A DNA stretch of 34,343 nt. Origin: Acinetobacter lwoffii. GTDB taxonomy: Bacteria; Pseudomonadota; Gammaproteobacteria; Pseudomonadales; Moraxellaceae. Below, in pieces: positions 15,614 to 22,456 of this stretch (within the stretch, counting starts at the first letter, position 1; the number at the start of each line of letters is the position of its first letter). The notes beneath the pieces were generated by a model. That model was not told the origin of the DNA. It made no database searches and was given only the letters and a program-made list of their open reading frames with translations. The DNA lies in contig NZ_DCLL01000059.1 in assembly GCF_002321025.1 (NCBI RefSeq), positions 1 to 34,343 of the forward strand, written 5' to 3'. The position numbers and the translations under genes were made by a program.

Positions 15614-16891
15614 ATGAGCTATAAAGCAGAAACCCTTGCGATTCATGCAGGTTATACCCCTGAAGCAACCACCAAAGCTGTGGCAGTACCGATTTACCAA
15701 ACCACGTCTTATGCCTTTGACAATACTCAACATGGGGCCGATCTCTTTGATTTAAAGGTTCAGGGCAATATCTATACCCGAATTATGAACCCGACCACTG
15801 CGGTTCTGGAACAACGTGTTGCAGCGCTTGAAGGTGGAATTGGCGCCCTGGCTTTGGCCTCTGGCATGGCTGCGATTACTTATGCGATTCAAACCATTGC
15901 TGAAGCCGGTGACAACATTGCTTCTGTGTCAACGCTTTACGGCGGTACCTATAACCTGTTTGCCCATACCCTGCCAAAACAGGGTATTGAAGTCCGTTTC
16001 TTTGATTATGAACAACCGGAAAGTCTGCGTGACTTGATTGATGAAAAAACCAAACTGGTCTTTGTCGAATCGATTGGTAACCCGCTGGGTAATATTATTG
16101 ATCTGGAAGCCATTGCTAAAATTGCACATGAATATGGCGTGCCGGTCATTGTCGACAATACTGTTGCCACCCCAGTACTACAAAAATCTTTCGATTTCGG
16201 TGCGGATATTGTAGTGCATTCCCTGACCAAATATATCGGTGGTCATGGCAATTCCATTGGCGGCATCATTGTGGATAGCGGTAAATTCCCGTGGGGTAAA
16301 TACCCTGAACGTTTCCCTGCCCTGAATACGCCTGACCCAAGCTACCACGGCGTCAACTACGTCGAGGTTTTGGGTGAAGCTGCTTATATCGCTCGTGCCC
16401 GTGTGGTGCCGCTACGCAATACCGGCGCTGCGATCAGTCCGCAGAATGTGTTTTTGATTCTGCAAGGTCTGGAAACCTTAAGCCTACGGATGGAACGTCA
16501 TACCAAAAACGCACTGAAAGTCGCTGAATATCTGCAAAAACATCCGAAAGTGAAATGGGTCAATTACGCTGGCCTGAAAGATCATCCACAGCATGCCTTG
16601 GCACAAAAATATGTGAAAGGTAAACCGTCTGCCATTCTGACCTTTGGGGTAGAACATGGTCTCGAAGGCGGCACACGTTTTATTGATGCCCTGCAATTGT
16701 TCACCCGTCTGGTCAATATCGGCGACGCTAAAAGTCTGGCCTGCCATCCGGCGACTACTACGCATCGTCAGTTGAATGCTGAAGAACTGAAATCTGCCGG
16801 TGTCAGTGAAGATATGGTTCGTCTTTCCATTGGTATTGAACATATTGATGACCTGATTGCCGATCTGGAACAGGCGCTGGCGACCGTTTAA
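15614..16891 (+). CDS. metY: O-acetylhomoserine sulfhydrylase (aminocarboxypropyltransferase)
   Basis: PLP enzyme of the Cys/Met metabolism family that makes homocysteine from O-acetylhomoserine and sulfide, a direct-sulfhydrylation route to methionine. The 425-residue protein has the family start ETLAIHAGY, YTRIMNPTTAVLEQRVAALEGG, ALASGMAAI, and the PLP-lysine motif VVHSLTKYIGGHGNSIGG (Lys206). GDAKSLACHPATTTH and the C-terminal RLSIGIEHIDDLIADLEQAL are typical. The length and the extra insert relative to about 390-residue MetB/MetC enzymes favour MetY. It is a single-gene unit with its own promoter and terminator. The nearby sulfate-binding genes also belong to sulfur assimilation. Confidence 0.95.
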   Translation: MSYKAETLAIHAGYTPEATTKAVAVPIYQTTSYAFDNTQHGADLFDLKVQGNIYTRIMNPTTAVLEQRVAALEGGIGALALASGMAAITYAIQTIAEAGDNIASVSTLYGGTYNLFAHTLPKQGIEVRFFDYEQPESLRDLIDEKTKLVFVESIGNPLGNIIDLEAIAKIAHEYGVPVIVDNTVATPVLQKSFDFGADIVVHSLTKYIGGHGNSIGGIIVDSGKFPWGKYPERFPALNTPDPSYHGVNYVEVLGEAAYIARARVVPLRNTGAAISPQNVFLILQGLETLSLRMERHTKNALKVAEYLQKHPKVKWVNYAGLKDHPQHALAQKYVKGKPSAILTFGVEHGLEGGTRFIDALQLFTRLVNIGDAKSLACHPATTTHRQLNAEELKSAGVSEDMVRLSIGIEHIDDLIADLEQALATV

Positions 16892-16911
16892 AAACGGTGC
16901 CCGAGCCGATT

Positions 16912-16943
16912 CGAAACCTCATCATTTTGGTGAGGTTTTTTTA
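16912..16943 (+). terminator. Terminator of metY
   Basis: AAACCTCATCA and TGGTGAGGTTT pair over 11 bp (one G-T) with a 3-nt loop, followed by a T tract, starting about 20 nt after the metY stop codon. Confidence 0.85.
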
Positions 16944-17187
16944 TTTATTTTCTAAAACAGCCACTTGCTTTGCTTTTTATTTTCATGTTAAAAGTTAAAT
17001 GAAAGAGTGAACACAAATAGAGCAATTACTCTAATTTTTATTTTAATTTCAATAGTTTAATTTATAGATTTTCCTGAAGAATTGGTTATCATATCTGGAC
17101 TCACCTTCGCTCTCATCTTCTGTTAGAGCGCCATAGACCTTTAATAAAAATAATTTGAACGCTGACTTCAAATTAGGGATAACAAAT
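16944..17187 (+). other. Upstream region of acr1
   Basis: AT-rich, with no gene seen. A hairpin with 6-bp arms, CGCTCT (17108-17113) and AGAGCG (17125-17130), lies in the probable leader. No convincing -35/-10 pair was found, so the promoter may need an activator or an alternative sigma factor. Confidence 0.3.
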
Positions 17188-18075
17188 GTGAAAACTAGAC
17201 TACACAAACAACTGGAAAAATCTGTTGCAGGTAAAACCGTCCTGATCACCGGCGCATCCAGCGGTATTGGGTTAACGACGGCACATCAACTGGCCGATGC
17301 AGGTGCGCATGTTTTACTGGTGGCCCGTACTCAAGAAACCCTAGAACAAGTAAAAGCAGACATTGAAGCCAAAGGCGGCAAAGCCTCAATCTTTCCATGC
17401 GATTTAAACAATATGGAGGCGATTGATGAGGTCTCCAAACAGATCATTGCCTCAGTCGATCATATTGATATTCTGATCAATAATGCGGGTCGTTCGATTC
17501 GTCGCGCCGTGCATGAATCGGTCGACCGCTTCCATGATTTTGAACGAACCATGCAGCTGAACTATTTCGGCGCCGTGCGTCTGGTCATGAATATCCTGCC
17601 GCAAATGATGATTCGTCGCGCGGGTCATATCATTAACATCAGTTCGATTGGCGTACTGGCCAATGCCACCCGTTTTTCGGCCTATGTTGCTTCAAAAGCT
17701 GCGCTGGATGCCTTTAGTCGCTGTCTGTCTGCAGAAGTACATTCGCATAAAATCGCCATCACCTCGATCTATATGCCTTTGGTACGCACTCCGATGATTG
17801 CACCAACCAAAATTTATAAATACGTCCCGACACTTTCTCCGGAACAGGCAGCTGACCTGATTGCCTATGCCATCGTGAAACGTCCGAAGAAAGTTGCGAC
17901 CGGTTTGGGTCGTCTGGCCTCGATTACTTATTCGATTGCTCCGGATATCAACAATGTTCTGATGTCGATTGGTTATAACCTGTTCCCAAGTTCAAGTGCC
18001 TCTGTGGGTCAACCACAAAAATTAAATTTGGTGCAAAAAGCATATGCACGGCTGTTCCCGGGCGAACACTGGTAA
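17188..18075 (+). CDS. acr1: Fatty acyl-CoA reductase Acr1 (short-chain dehydrogenase)
   Basis: NADPH-dependent SDR enzyme that reduces long-chain fatty acyl-CoA to the aldehyde, the first step towards wax esters in Acinetobacter. The cofactor motif is TGASSGIG (21-28), followed by NNAG (98-101), the catalytic serine in NISSIG and YVASK (Tyr166, Lys170). The block from HESVDRFHDFERTMQLNYFG to the C-terminus KAYARLFPGEHW agrees closely with A. baylyi Acr1 as I remember it. Starting at GTG 17188, after AGGGAT, it is 295 residues, the known Acr1 length; a TTG at 17155 is in frame but less likely. The wax-ester synthase gene is not in this window. An SDR of other specificity is possible but less likely. 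Confidence 0.88.
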   Translation: MKTRLHKQLEKSVAGKTVLITGASSGIGLTTAHQLADAGAHVLLVARTQETLEQVKADIEAKGGKASIFPCDLNNMEAIDEVSKQIIASVDHIDILINNAGRSIRRAVHESVDRFHDFERTMQLNYFGAVRLVMNILPQMMIRRAGHIINISSIGVLANATRFSAYVASKAALDAFSRCLSAEVHSHKIAITSIYMPLVRTPMIAPTKIYKYVPTLSPEQAADLIAYAIVKRPKKVATGLGRLASITYSIAPDINNVLMSIGYNLFPSSSASVGQPQKLNLVQKAYARLFPGEHW

Positions 18076-18103
18076 TTTTTACTGGGATAATTTCCTGAAA
18101 ATA

Positions 18104-18129
18104 CGAGCCGCCGATCGGGCGGCTTTTTT
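18104..18129 (+). terminator. Terminator of acr1
   Basis: AGCCGCC (18106-18112) and GGCGGCT (18118-18124) form a GC-rich 7-bp stem with a 5-nt loop, then six T residues. Confidence 0.9.
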
Positions 18130-18248
18130 GATGTCTCAGTTTTAAATCTCTAGGTGAAAGCAAGCTCATCTGGATCACACACGACATAGCCTGTCTTTAT
18201 CGACACAGATTTTTGCCGCAAATGCTGCGAGATCACGTACACTATCTG

Positions 18249-18275
18249 CGGATATTTCCTATCCGTATTTTTATA
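18249..18275 (+). other. Hairpin plus U-rich stretch in the hisIE leader
   Basis: CGGATA (18249-18254) and TATCCG (18260-18265) form a 6-bp stem with a TTTCC loop, followed by a T-rich run (TATTTTTATATTTT). It looks like a weak terminator or attenuator-type element 27 nt before the chosen hisIE start. I see no His-codon leader peptide. Confidence 0.3.
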
Positions 18276-18301
18276 TTTTGATTGAAATGATGGAAACCCT
18301 T

Positions 18302-19084
18302 ATGAACAACGCGCAATGGCTCGATGAAGTAAAATTTAACGAACAAGGATTAGTCCCTGCCATTGCCCAGCATCATCAAACTGGTCGTGTCTTGATGGTG
18401 GCTTGGATGAATCGTGAAGCGCTGGCACTGACGGCTGAGAAAAACCAAGCCGTGTATTTCTCCCGTTCACGTAGCAAGTTATGGCATAAGGGCGAAGAAT
18501 CAGGACATTTTCAAACGGTACATGAAATCCGTCTGGACTGTGATGCCGATGTAATTGTGCTGCAAATTGAACAGCATGGCGGCATTGCCTGCCATACCGG
18601 TCGCGAATCCTGTTTCTATCGCAAACTCACGCCAAATGGCTGGGAAATTGTCGATGCACAGTTGAAAGATCCCTCTGCGATTTATGGCGAAAAATCCACG
18701 AATCCGCATACGCTGGCGATGGAAGCGTCAACCGCCCAATCTGAACAGGTCGAAGTCTTGTCCTATCTGGGTCAGATGATGGCAGAACGCAAACAGGCCG
18801 ATCCAGATTCATCTTATGTGGCCAAGTTGTACCATAAAGGCCTGAACAAGATTCTGGAAAAAGTCGGTGAAGAAAGCTTTGAGACCGTGCTGGCTGCCAA
18901 AGATTTCAACGCTCAGGTCTCTGAAGACAATAAAAATGATCTGATTTATGAGGTGGCAGATCTGTGGTTCCATACTATCGTCATGCTCGGCTATTTCGAC
19001 CTGGATGTGCAATTGGTATTAAATGAACTGGCACGTCGCCAAGGCTTATCCGGCCTGGTTGAAAAAGCCAACCGTCAGCATTAA
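18302..19084 (+). CDS. hisIE: Bifunctional phosphoribosyl-AMP cyclohydrolase / phosphoribosyl-ATP pyrophosphatase
   Basis: Catalyses steps two and three of histidine synthesis. The N-terminal HisI domain (about residues 10-115) shows VLMVAWMNREAL, YFSRSRSKLWHKGEESGH, LDCDADV and the metal-binding IACHTGRESCF. The C-terminal HisE domain (about 150-260) shows KLYHKGLNKILEKVGEES and YEVADLWFHTIVML. ATG 18302 gives 260 residues; in-frame ATGs at 18287 and 18290 and a TTG at 18278 are alternatives. No other his gene is present in the window. The next gene, a helicase, begins 3 nt after the stop codon, so they are probably on one transcript. Confidence 0.95.
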   Translation: MNNAQWLDEVKFNEQGLVPAIAQHHQTGRVLMVAWMNREALALTAEKNQAVYFSRSRSKLWHKGEESGHFQTVHEIRLDCDADVIVLQIEQHGGIACHTGRESCFYRKLTPNGWEIVDAQLKDPSAIYGEKSTNPHTLAMEASTAQSEQVEVLSYLGQMMAERKQADPDSSYVAKLYHKGLNKILEKVGEESFETVLAAKDFNAQVSEDNKNDLIYEVADLWFHTIVMLGYFDLDVQLVLNELARRQGLSGLVEKANRQH

Positions 19085-19087
19085 GCC

Positions 19088-20602
19088 TTGAATTCATCTG
19101 TGTCTGATTTAAAAAAACCGACCGCGACCTATGAGCAGGCCACTGCCATTGATAACGCACGTCTGGGTAAATCCTTTAAGGTGATTGCCTATGCGGGCAC
19201 AGGTAAAACCACTACCCTGCAAATGATCAGTGATGCCATGCCACAAAGACGTGGCATGTATCTGGCTTTTAACAAGGCCATTGCCAGTGAAGCGCAGGCC
19301 AAGTTTCACCGAGGTGTCGATTGCCGCACTTTTCACTCGCTGGCGTTTCGCAGTGTTCCACGTGGAGTCACTGACAAACTGCGCTTGCCACGCTTGAGTC
19401 CAAGTTTTATTGCCAAAGAATACCGGCTTGAACCGATGACCATGCGCCGTATGATGGGTGGGCGTTATGAAAAATATGTATTGATGCCTTCTCGTCTGGC
19501 AAGTTTGGTTGCCAATGCGGTCGGCTATTTCTGCTCGACCAGTTCGCAGTATCCTGCCCCGCGGCATATTCAGGCGCCAAGCTGGCTGCATTCGGATGAT
19601 ATCGAGACTTTACAGAAGAAACTTTATCCGGCAGTCGAGCGACGCTGGTTAGAGTCGATTGATCCAAATCATCAGGCCGGCATCGGTCATGACATTTACC
19701 TGAAACTCTGGGCGCTGTCTGAACCGAATATCCCGGCCGATTATGTGCTATTCGATGAGGCACAGGATGCCGATCCCTTAATGCTGGGGATTTTGCTGAA
19801 ACAGCGCAGCACCCAGGTGATTTATGTCGGAGACGCGCATCAGCAGATTTATGCCTGGCGTGGTGCAGTCAATGCCATGCAGCAACTGCCCTTACCAGAA
19901 TCACGTCTGACCACCTCATTTCGTTTCGGTCCTGAAATTGCCCTGAATGCCAATGCCATTTTAGGTGCCTTAAATGAAACTGTGCCTTTACTCGGCAATC
20001 CGCAATTAGACTCTAAAGTCGTGAATAAACCGCATACCAAAATGCGCGATGCAATTTTATGCCGGACCAATGCCCGCGCCATGGAATTGTTATTAGCGGG
20101 TTTAGTTCGTGGTGATAAAGTCAGCCTGCAAGCCGACCATGTCAAACTGAATCGTTTTGTCGATGCGGCTGCCATGCTGAAACAGGGCAAACGTGTGGTT
20201 GATGTGCCGGAACTAGCCTGGTTCAACTCCTGGCATGATGTCCATGAATATTGTGAAACCAATGAAGGTAGTGACATCAAGCCACTGGTCAAACTGGTGG
20301 ACGAACATGGGACTGATCCACTAAAGAAAGCCCTGGCTAAAATCACCCCAATTGCCCAAGCCGATTATATTATTTCCACGGCACACAAGGCCAAAGGTCT
20401 GGAATGGGATCGGGTTCATATTGAAGATGACTATCAATTTAAGCTGAATGAAAAAGACCATAAAATTAGTGATGAAGAATTAAGATTACTTTACGTGGCC
20501 TGTACACGTGCTAAAGTGAGTTTAAATATTCATCACATTTATGACCTGATTCAGCAACTGAAGATCAAAATGCCACAGTCGCTTCGGCAGGCAGTCGGTT
20601 AA
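19088..20602 (+). CDS. UvrD/Rep-like superfamily 1 DNA helicase
   Basis: 504-residue ATP-dependent helicase of superfamily 1A, at about two thirds of UvrD length and in overall layout reminiscent of FBH1-type helicases. Motifs in order: Q-motif region YEQATAID (15-22), Walker A AYAGTGKT (34-41), TFHSLA (81-86), Walker B DEAQD (223-227), VGDAHQQIYAWRGA (247-260), SFRF (277-280), STAHKAKGLEWDRV (430-443) and LYVACTRAK (468-476). All catalytic motifs are intact. No nuclease domain is seen. The frame opens at TTG 19088, 3 nt after hisIE, without a clear Shine-Dalgarno; GTG 19100 is the other candidate. An ATPase gene follows 41 nt later. Substrate and pathway are unknown. Confidence 0.9.
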   Translation: MNSSVSDLKKPTATYEQATAIDNARLGKSFKVIAYAGTGKTTTLQMISDAMPQRRGMYLAFNKAIASEAQAKFHRGVDCRTFHSLAFRSVPRGVTDKLRLPRLSPSFIAKEYRLEPMTMRRMMGGRYEKYVLMPSRLASLVANAVGYFCSTSSQYPAPRHIQAPSWLHSDDIETLQKKLYPAVERRWLESIDPNHQAGIGHDIYLKLWALSEPNIPADYVLFDEAQDADPLMLGILLKQRSTQVIYVGDAHQQIYAWRGAVNAMQQLPLPESRLTTSFRFGPEIALNANAILGALNETVPLLGNPQLDSKVVNKPHTKMRDAILCRTNARAMELLLAGLVRGDKVSLQADHVKLNRFVDAAAMLKQGKRVVDVPELAWFNSWHDVHEYCETNEGSDIKPLVKLVDEHGTDPLKKALAKITPIAQADYIISTAHKAKGLEWDRVHIEDDYQFKLNEKDHKISDEELRLLYVACTRAKVSLNIHHIYDLIQQLKIKMPQSLRQAVG

Positions 20603-20643
20603 AGTGCATGGCATGGATGTAAACCTCATAGGACAGGTGATCT

Positions 20644-22026
20644 ATGCACATCCAAGCGTTTCAACTGAAACATACCCTGCATTTTTCCGACATTCAGCTT
20701 CAGTTTAATTATCCGCAATGCCCGGTCACCTTGATTCTGGGCAATCAGGGAACTGGCAAAACTACGCTTTTACGTTTTAGCTATCAGGCACTGACCTGGT
20801 TTGCAGCCCGTTATCGCGACAGCCGTGCTGCCGGTCTTGTGATGCAAGATCAGGACATCATGCAAAACCGGCTGCAATCCAAAATTGACATCCGGATTGG
20901 TTTTCCTGAAGAGATGGGCAGCTTGCCAGAATCCAGTCAGTCTGAGCCTGCGAACCTACAAAGCTGTTCATGGCAAATCTACAAGACCCTAAACAGTCAG
21001 GGTCTGGGTTTTAGCAAAGCAGAAACCTCACAGCTTGAAAGCATGCTCAGCCTGTATCACAAAGCCCGCTTGCACGATCCCCTGCTCGGTTTGCCGCTAA
21101 TTGCCTATTATCCTGCTGAACGCTTTACCAATGAAGTCAATCTGCTCAGCAAAAATAACCCGGCCATTCTCCAGTCCGCACATGCTTATGAAATCGCTGC
21201 GATTCCTTTCACCACCTTTGCTCGTTTTTTTGAATGGTTTCGTGAAATCAGTGATATTGAAAATGCGCAAAGTGCCAAGATTATGGACCAGATTTTGGCG
21301 CGTGCCTTGCAGCAGCCTGAAAACAGTCGCGGAGATGAACTGGCTCGGCAGATCGAGAAAGCCCAGGCACATCTGCATGCACCAAATCTCACCGCTTTAA
21401 AACAGGCCCTGTCGCTGATCATGCCAGAAGTCAGCCAGATATATTTAAAATACCAGCCCAAGCTGCAACTGATGGTAACCTATCAGCAACAGACCTTTAG
21501 CTTCCAGCAACTGCCCAACAGTATCCGCAACTGGATTGCGCTGGTGGGTGATATTGTGCGGCGTCTTTGTCTATTGAATCCCAATAGTTTATTTCCATGT
21601 CAGGAAGGTACAGGTGTTTTACTGATTGATGCGATTGATCATCAACTGGATCAGGAGATGGCAGCAGTAATCCTGTCACGCCTGCATCAGGCTTTTCCTA
21701 ACTTGCAGATTATTGCGACCGGCAACCGGCCTGAATTACTGGAACAGGCACACGCCTTTCAATGTCTGAAACTGGAAAATAAACAGCTGCACCCCATTCA
21801 TCTTGAAAGTATGAAAACCCAGTTTGATCAGATCTACGCAGAGCTGGAACTGCAGCGAAATAAAGATATCTCGCCCGAAGATACTTTATTGGAAACGGTC
21901 ACCGAACCCATCACACCGCTTGCTGTATTGCAAATGATTCAACAACAGTTAAATCCGGAACAGCAACAAGAATTGCTCGCTTTACTTGCTCAGGAGCATC
22001 ATCCGACGCTACCTCAGTCGCTCTAA
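20644..22026 (+). CDS. AAA/ABC-type ATPase with degenerate catalytic motifs
   Basis: 460-residue protein of the AAA_21/COG3950 group (RecF/SMC/OLD-like fold). Walker A is intact: ILGNQGTGKTT (31-41). In this group, as I know it, the signature reads LSDGxRSLIALVGDI, Walker B LIDEIDLHLHP and the switch TTHSP. Here they read LPNSIRNWIALVGDI (290-304), LLIDAIDHQLD (Ala330 in place of Glu) and ATGNRP (Asn361 in place of His). ATP binding is thus likely but hydrolysis doubtful. The last ~90 residues are Gln/Glu-rich (PEQQQELLALLAQE), with no TOPRIM or nuclease motif that I can see. It follows the helicase gene with a 41-nt gap and ends in a hairpin. The cellular role is unknown. Confidence 0.8.
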   Translation: MHIQAFQLKHTLHFSDIQLQFNYPQCPVTLILGNQGTGKTTLLRFSYQALTWFAARYRDSRAAGLVMQDQDIMQNRLQSKIDIRIGFPEEMGSLPESSQSEPANLQSCSWQIYKTLNSQGLGFSKAETSQLESMLSLYHKARLHDPLLGLPLIAYYPAERFTNEVNLLSKNNPAILQSAHAYEIAAIPFTTFARFFEWFREISDIENAQSAKIMDQILARALQQPENSRGDELARQIEKAQAHLHAPNLTALKQALSLIMPEVSQIYLKYQPKLQLMVTYQQQTFSFQQLPNSIRNWIALVGDIVRRLCLLNPNSLFPCQEGTGVLLIDAIDHQLDQEMAAVILSRLHQAFPNLQIIATGNRPELLEQAHAFQCLKLENKQLHPIHLESMKTQFDQIYAELELQRNKDISPEDTLLETVTEPITPLAVLQMIQQQLNPEQQQELLALLAQEHHPTLPQSL

Positions 22027-22056
22027 ACAGATTCAAAAAAATAAGAGCGACTGTTT
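22015..22056 (+). terminator. Likely terminator overlapping the ATPase stop codon
   Basis: CAGTCGCTCT (22015-22024) and AGAGCGACTG (22044-22053) form a 10-bp perfect stem with a 19-nt A-rich loop. The left arm covers the last codons. Only TTT follows, so this may terminate weakly or protect the mRNA end. Confidence 0.45.
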
Positions 22057-22433
22057 GAGTAAACAAGGAAGCCTTTTCAGCATTCTCTTTTTGCCCTGAT
22101 TAAACTATTTTGAGTCAAATTTACAATCAATGCCTGCAATTTAATCTTAATTTTCGGTCACTTCTGGATGATCTGTTTAAGCATGCAGCGCCTGTTAAAA
22201 CCGAGCCGGCGTATAATTTATAAGTTCTACATAAAAACGTTGATGTTGTTGTTATCCTGTAATATGATCGGTTTTATTTGCGAATTTCATTGTAAAATCG
22301 GAATTTGCTATCGTTTATAAGTTGCGCAATACAACTGTTTTATATTCTTTTTGAATATTCTTTTGGCTTTCAAGATTGAGAAGTTTGGGTCGCTCCTTGT
22401 GGTTCTGTAGTCCTTGAAAGATAAAGATTCACC
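22057..22433 (+). other. Upstream region and long leader of the mrp operon
   Basis: No gene is visible in this AT-rich stretch. It holds the mrp promoter at 22240-22268 and a further TATAAT at 22212-22217 without a matching -35. From the promoter, about 180 nt of untranslated leader would precede mrpA. Confidence 0.5.
22240..22268 (+). promoter_or_regulatory. Candidate promoter of the mrp operon
   Basis: -35 TTGATG (22240-22245), 17-bp spacer, -10 TATGAT (22263-22268), matching consensus at 4/6 and 5/6. The start site would be near 22275. Confidence 0.5.
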
Positions 22434-22453
22434 TTAGGTTGGTCAAAACCTAA
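22434..22453 (+). promoter_or_regulatory. Hairpin directly before the mrpA start codon
   Basis: TTAGGTT (22434-22440) and AACCTAA (22447-22453) form a 7-bp stem with a 6-nt loop, ending 3 nt before ATG 22457. The only Shine-Dalgarno-like AGG upstream lies in the left arm, so folding could limit translation initiation of the operon. Confidence 0.5.
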
Positions 22454-22456
22454 ATC

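Noticed and set aside
19109..19591. 160-residue open frame antisense to the helicase
   Set aside because: The sense frame carries all helicase motifs; the antisense product shows no domain.
19088..22026. Calling the helicase/ATPase pair a Gabija system
   Set aside because: The ATPase lacks a visible TOPRIM nuclease domain and has lost its catalytic motifs, gene order is reversed, and the setting is core genome.
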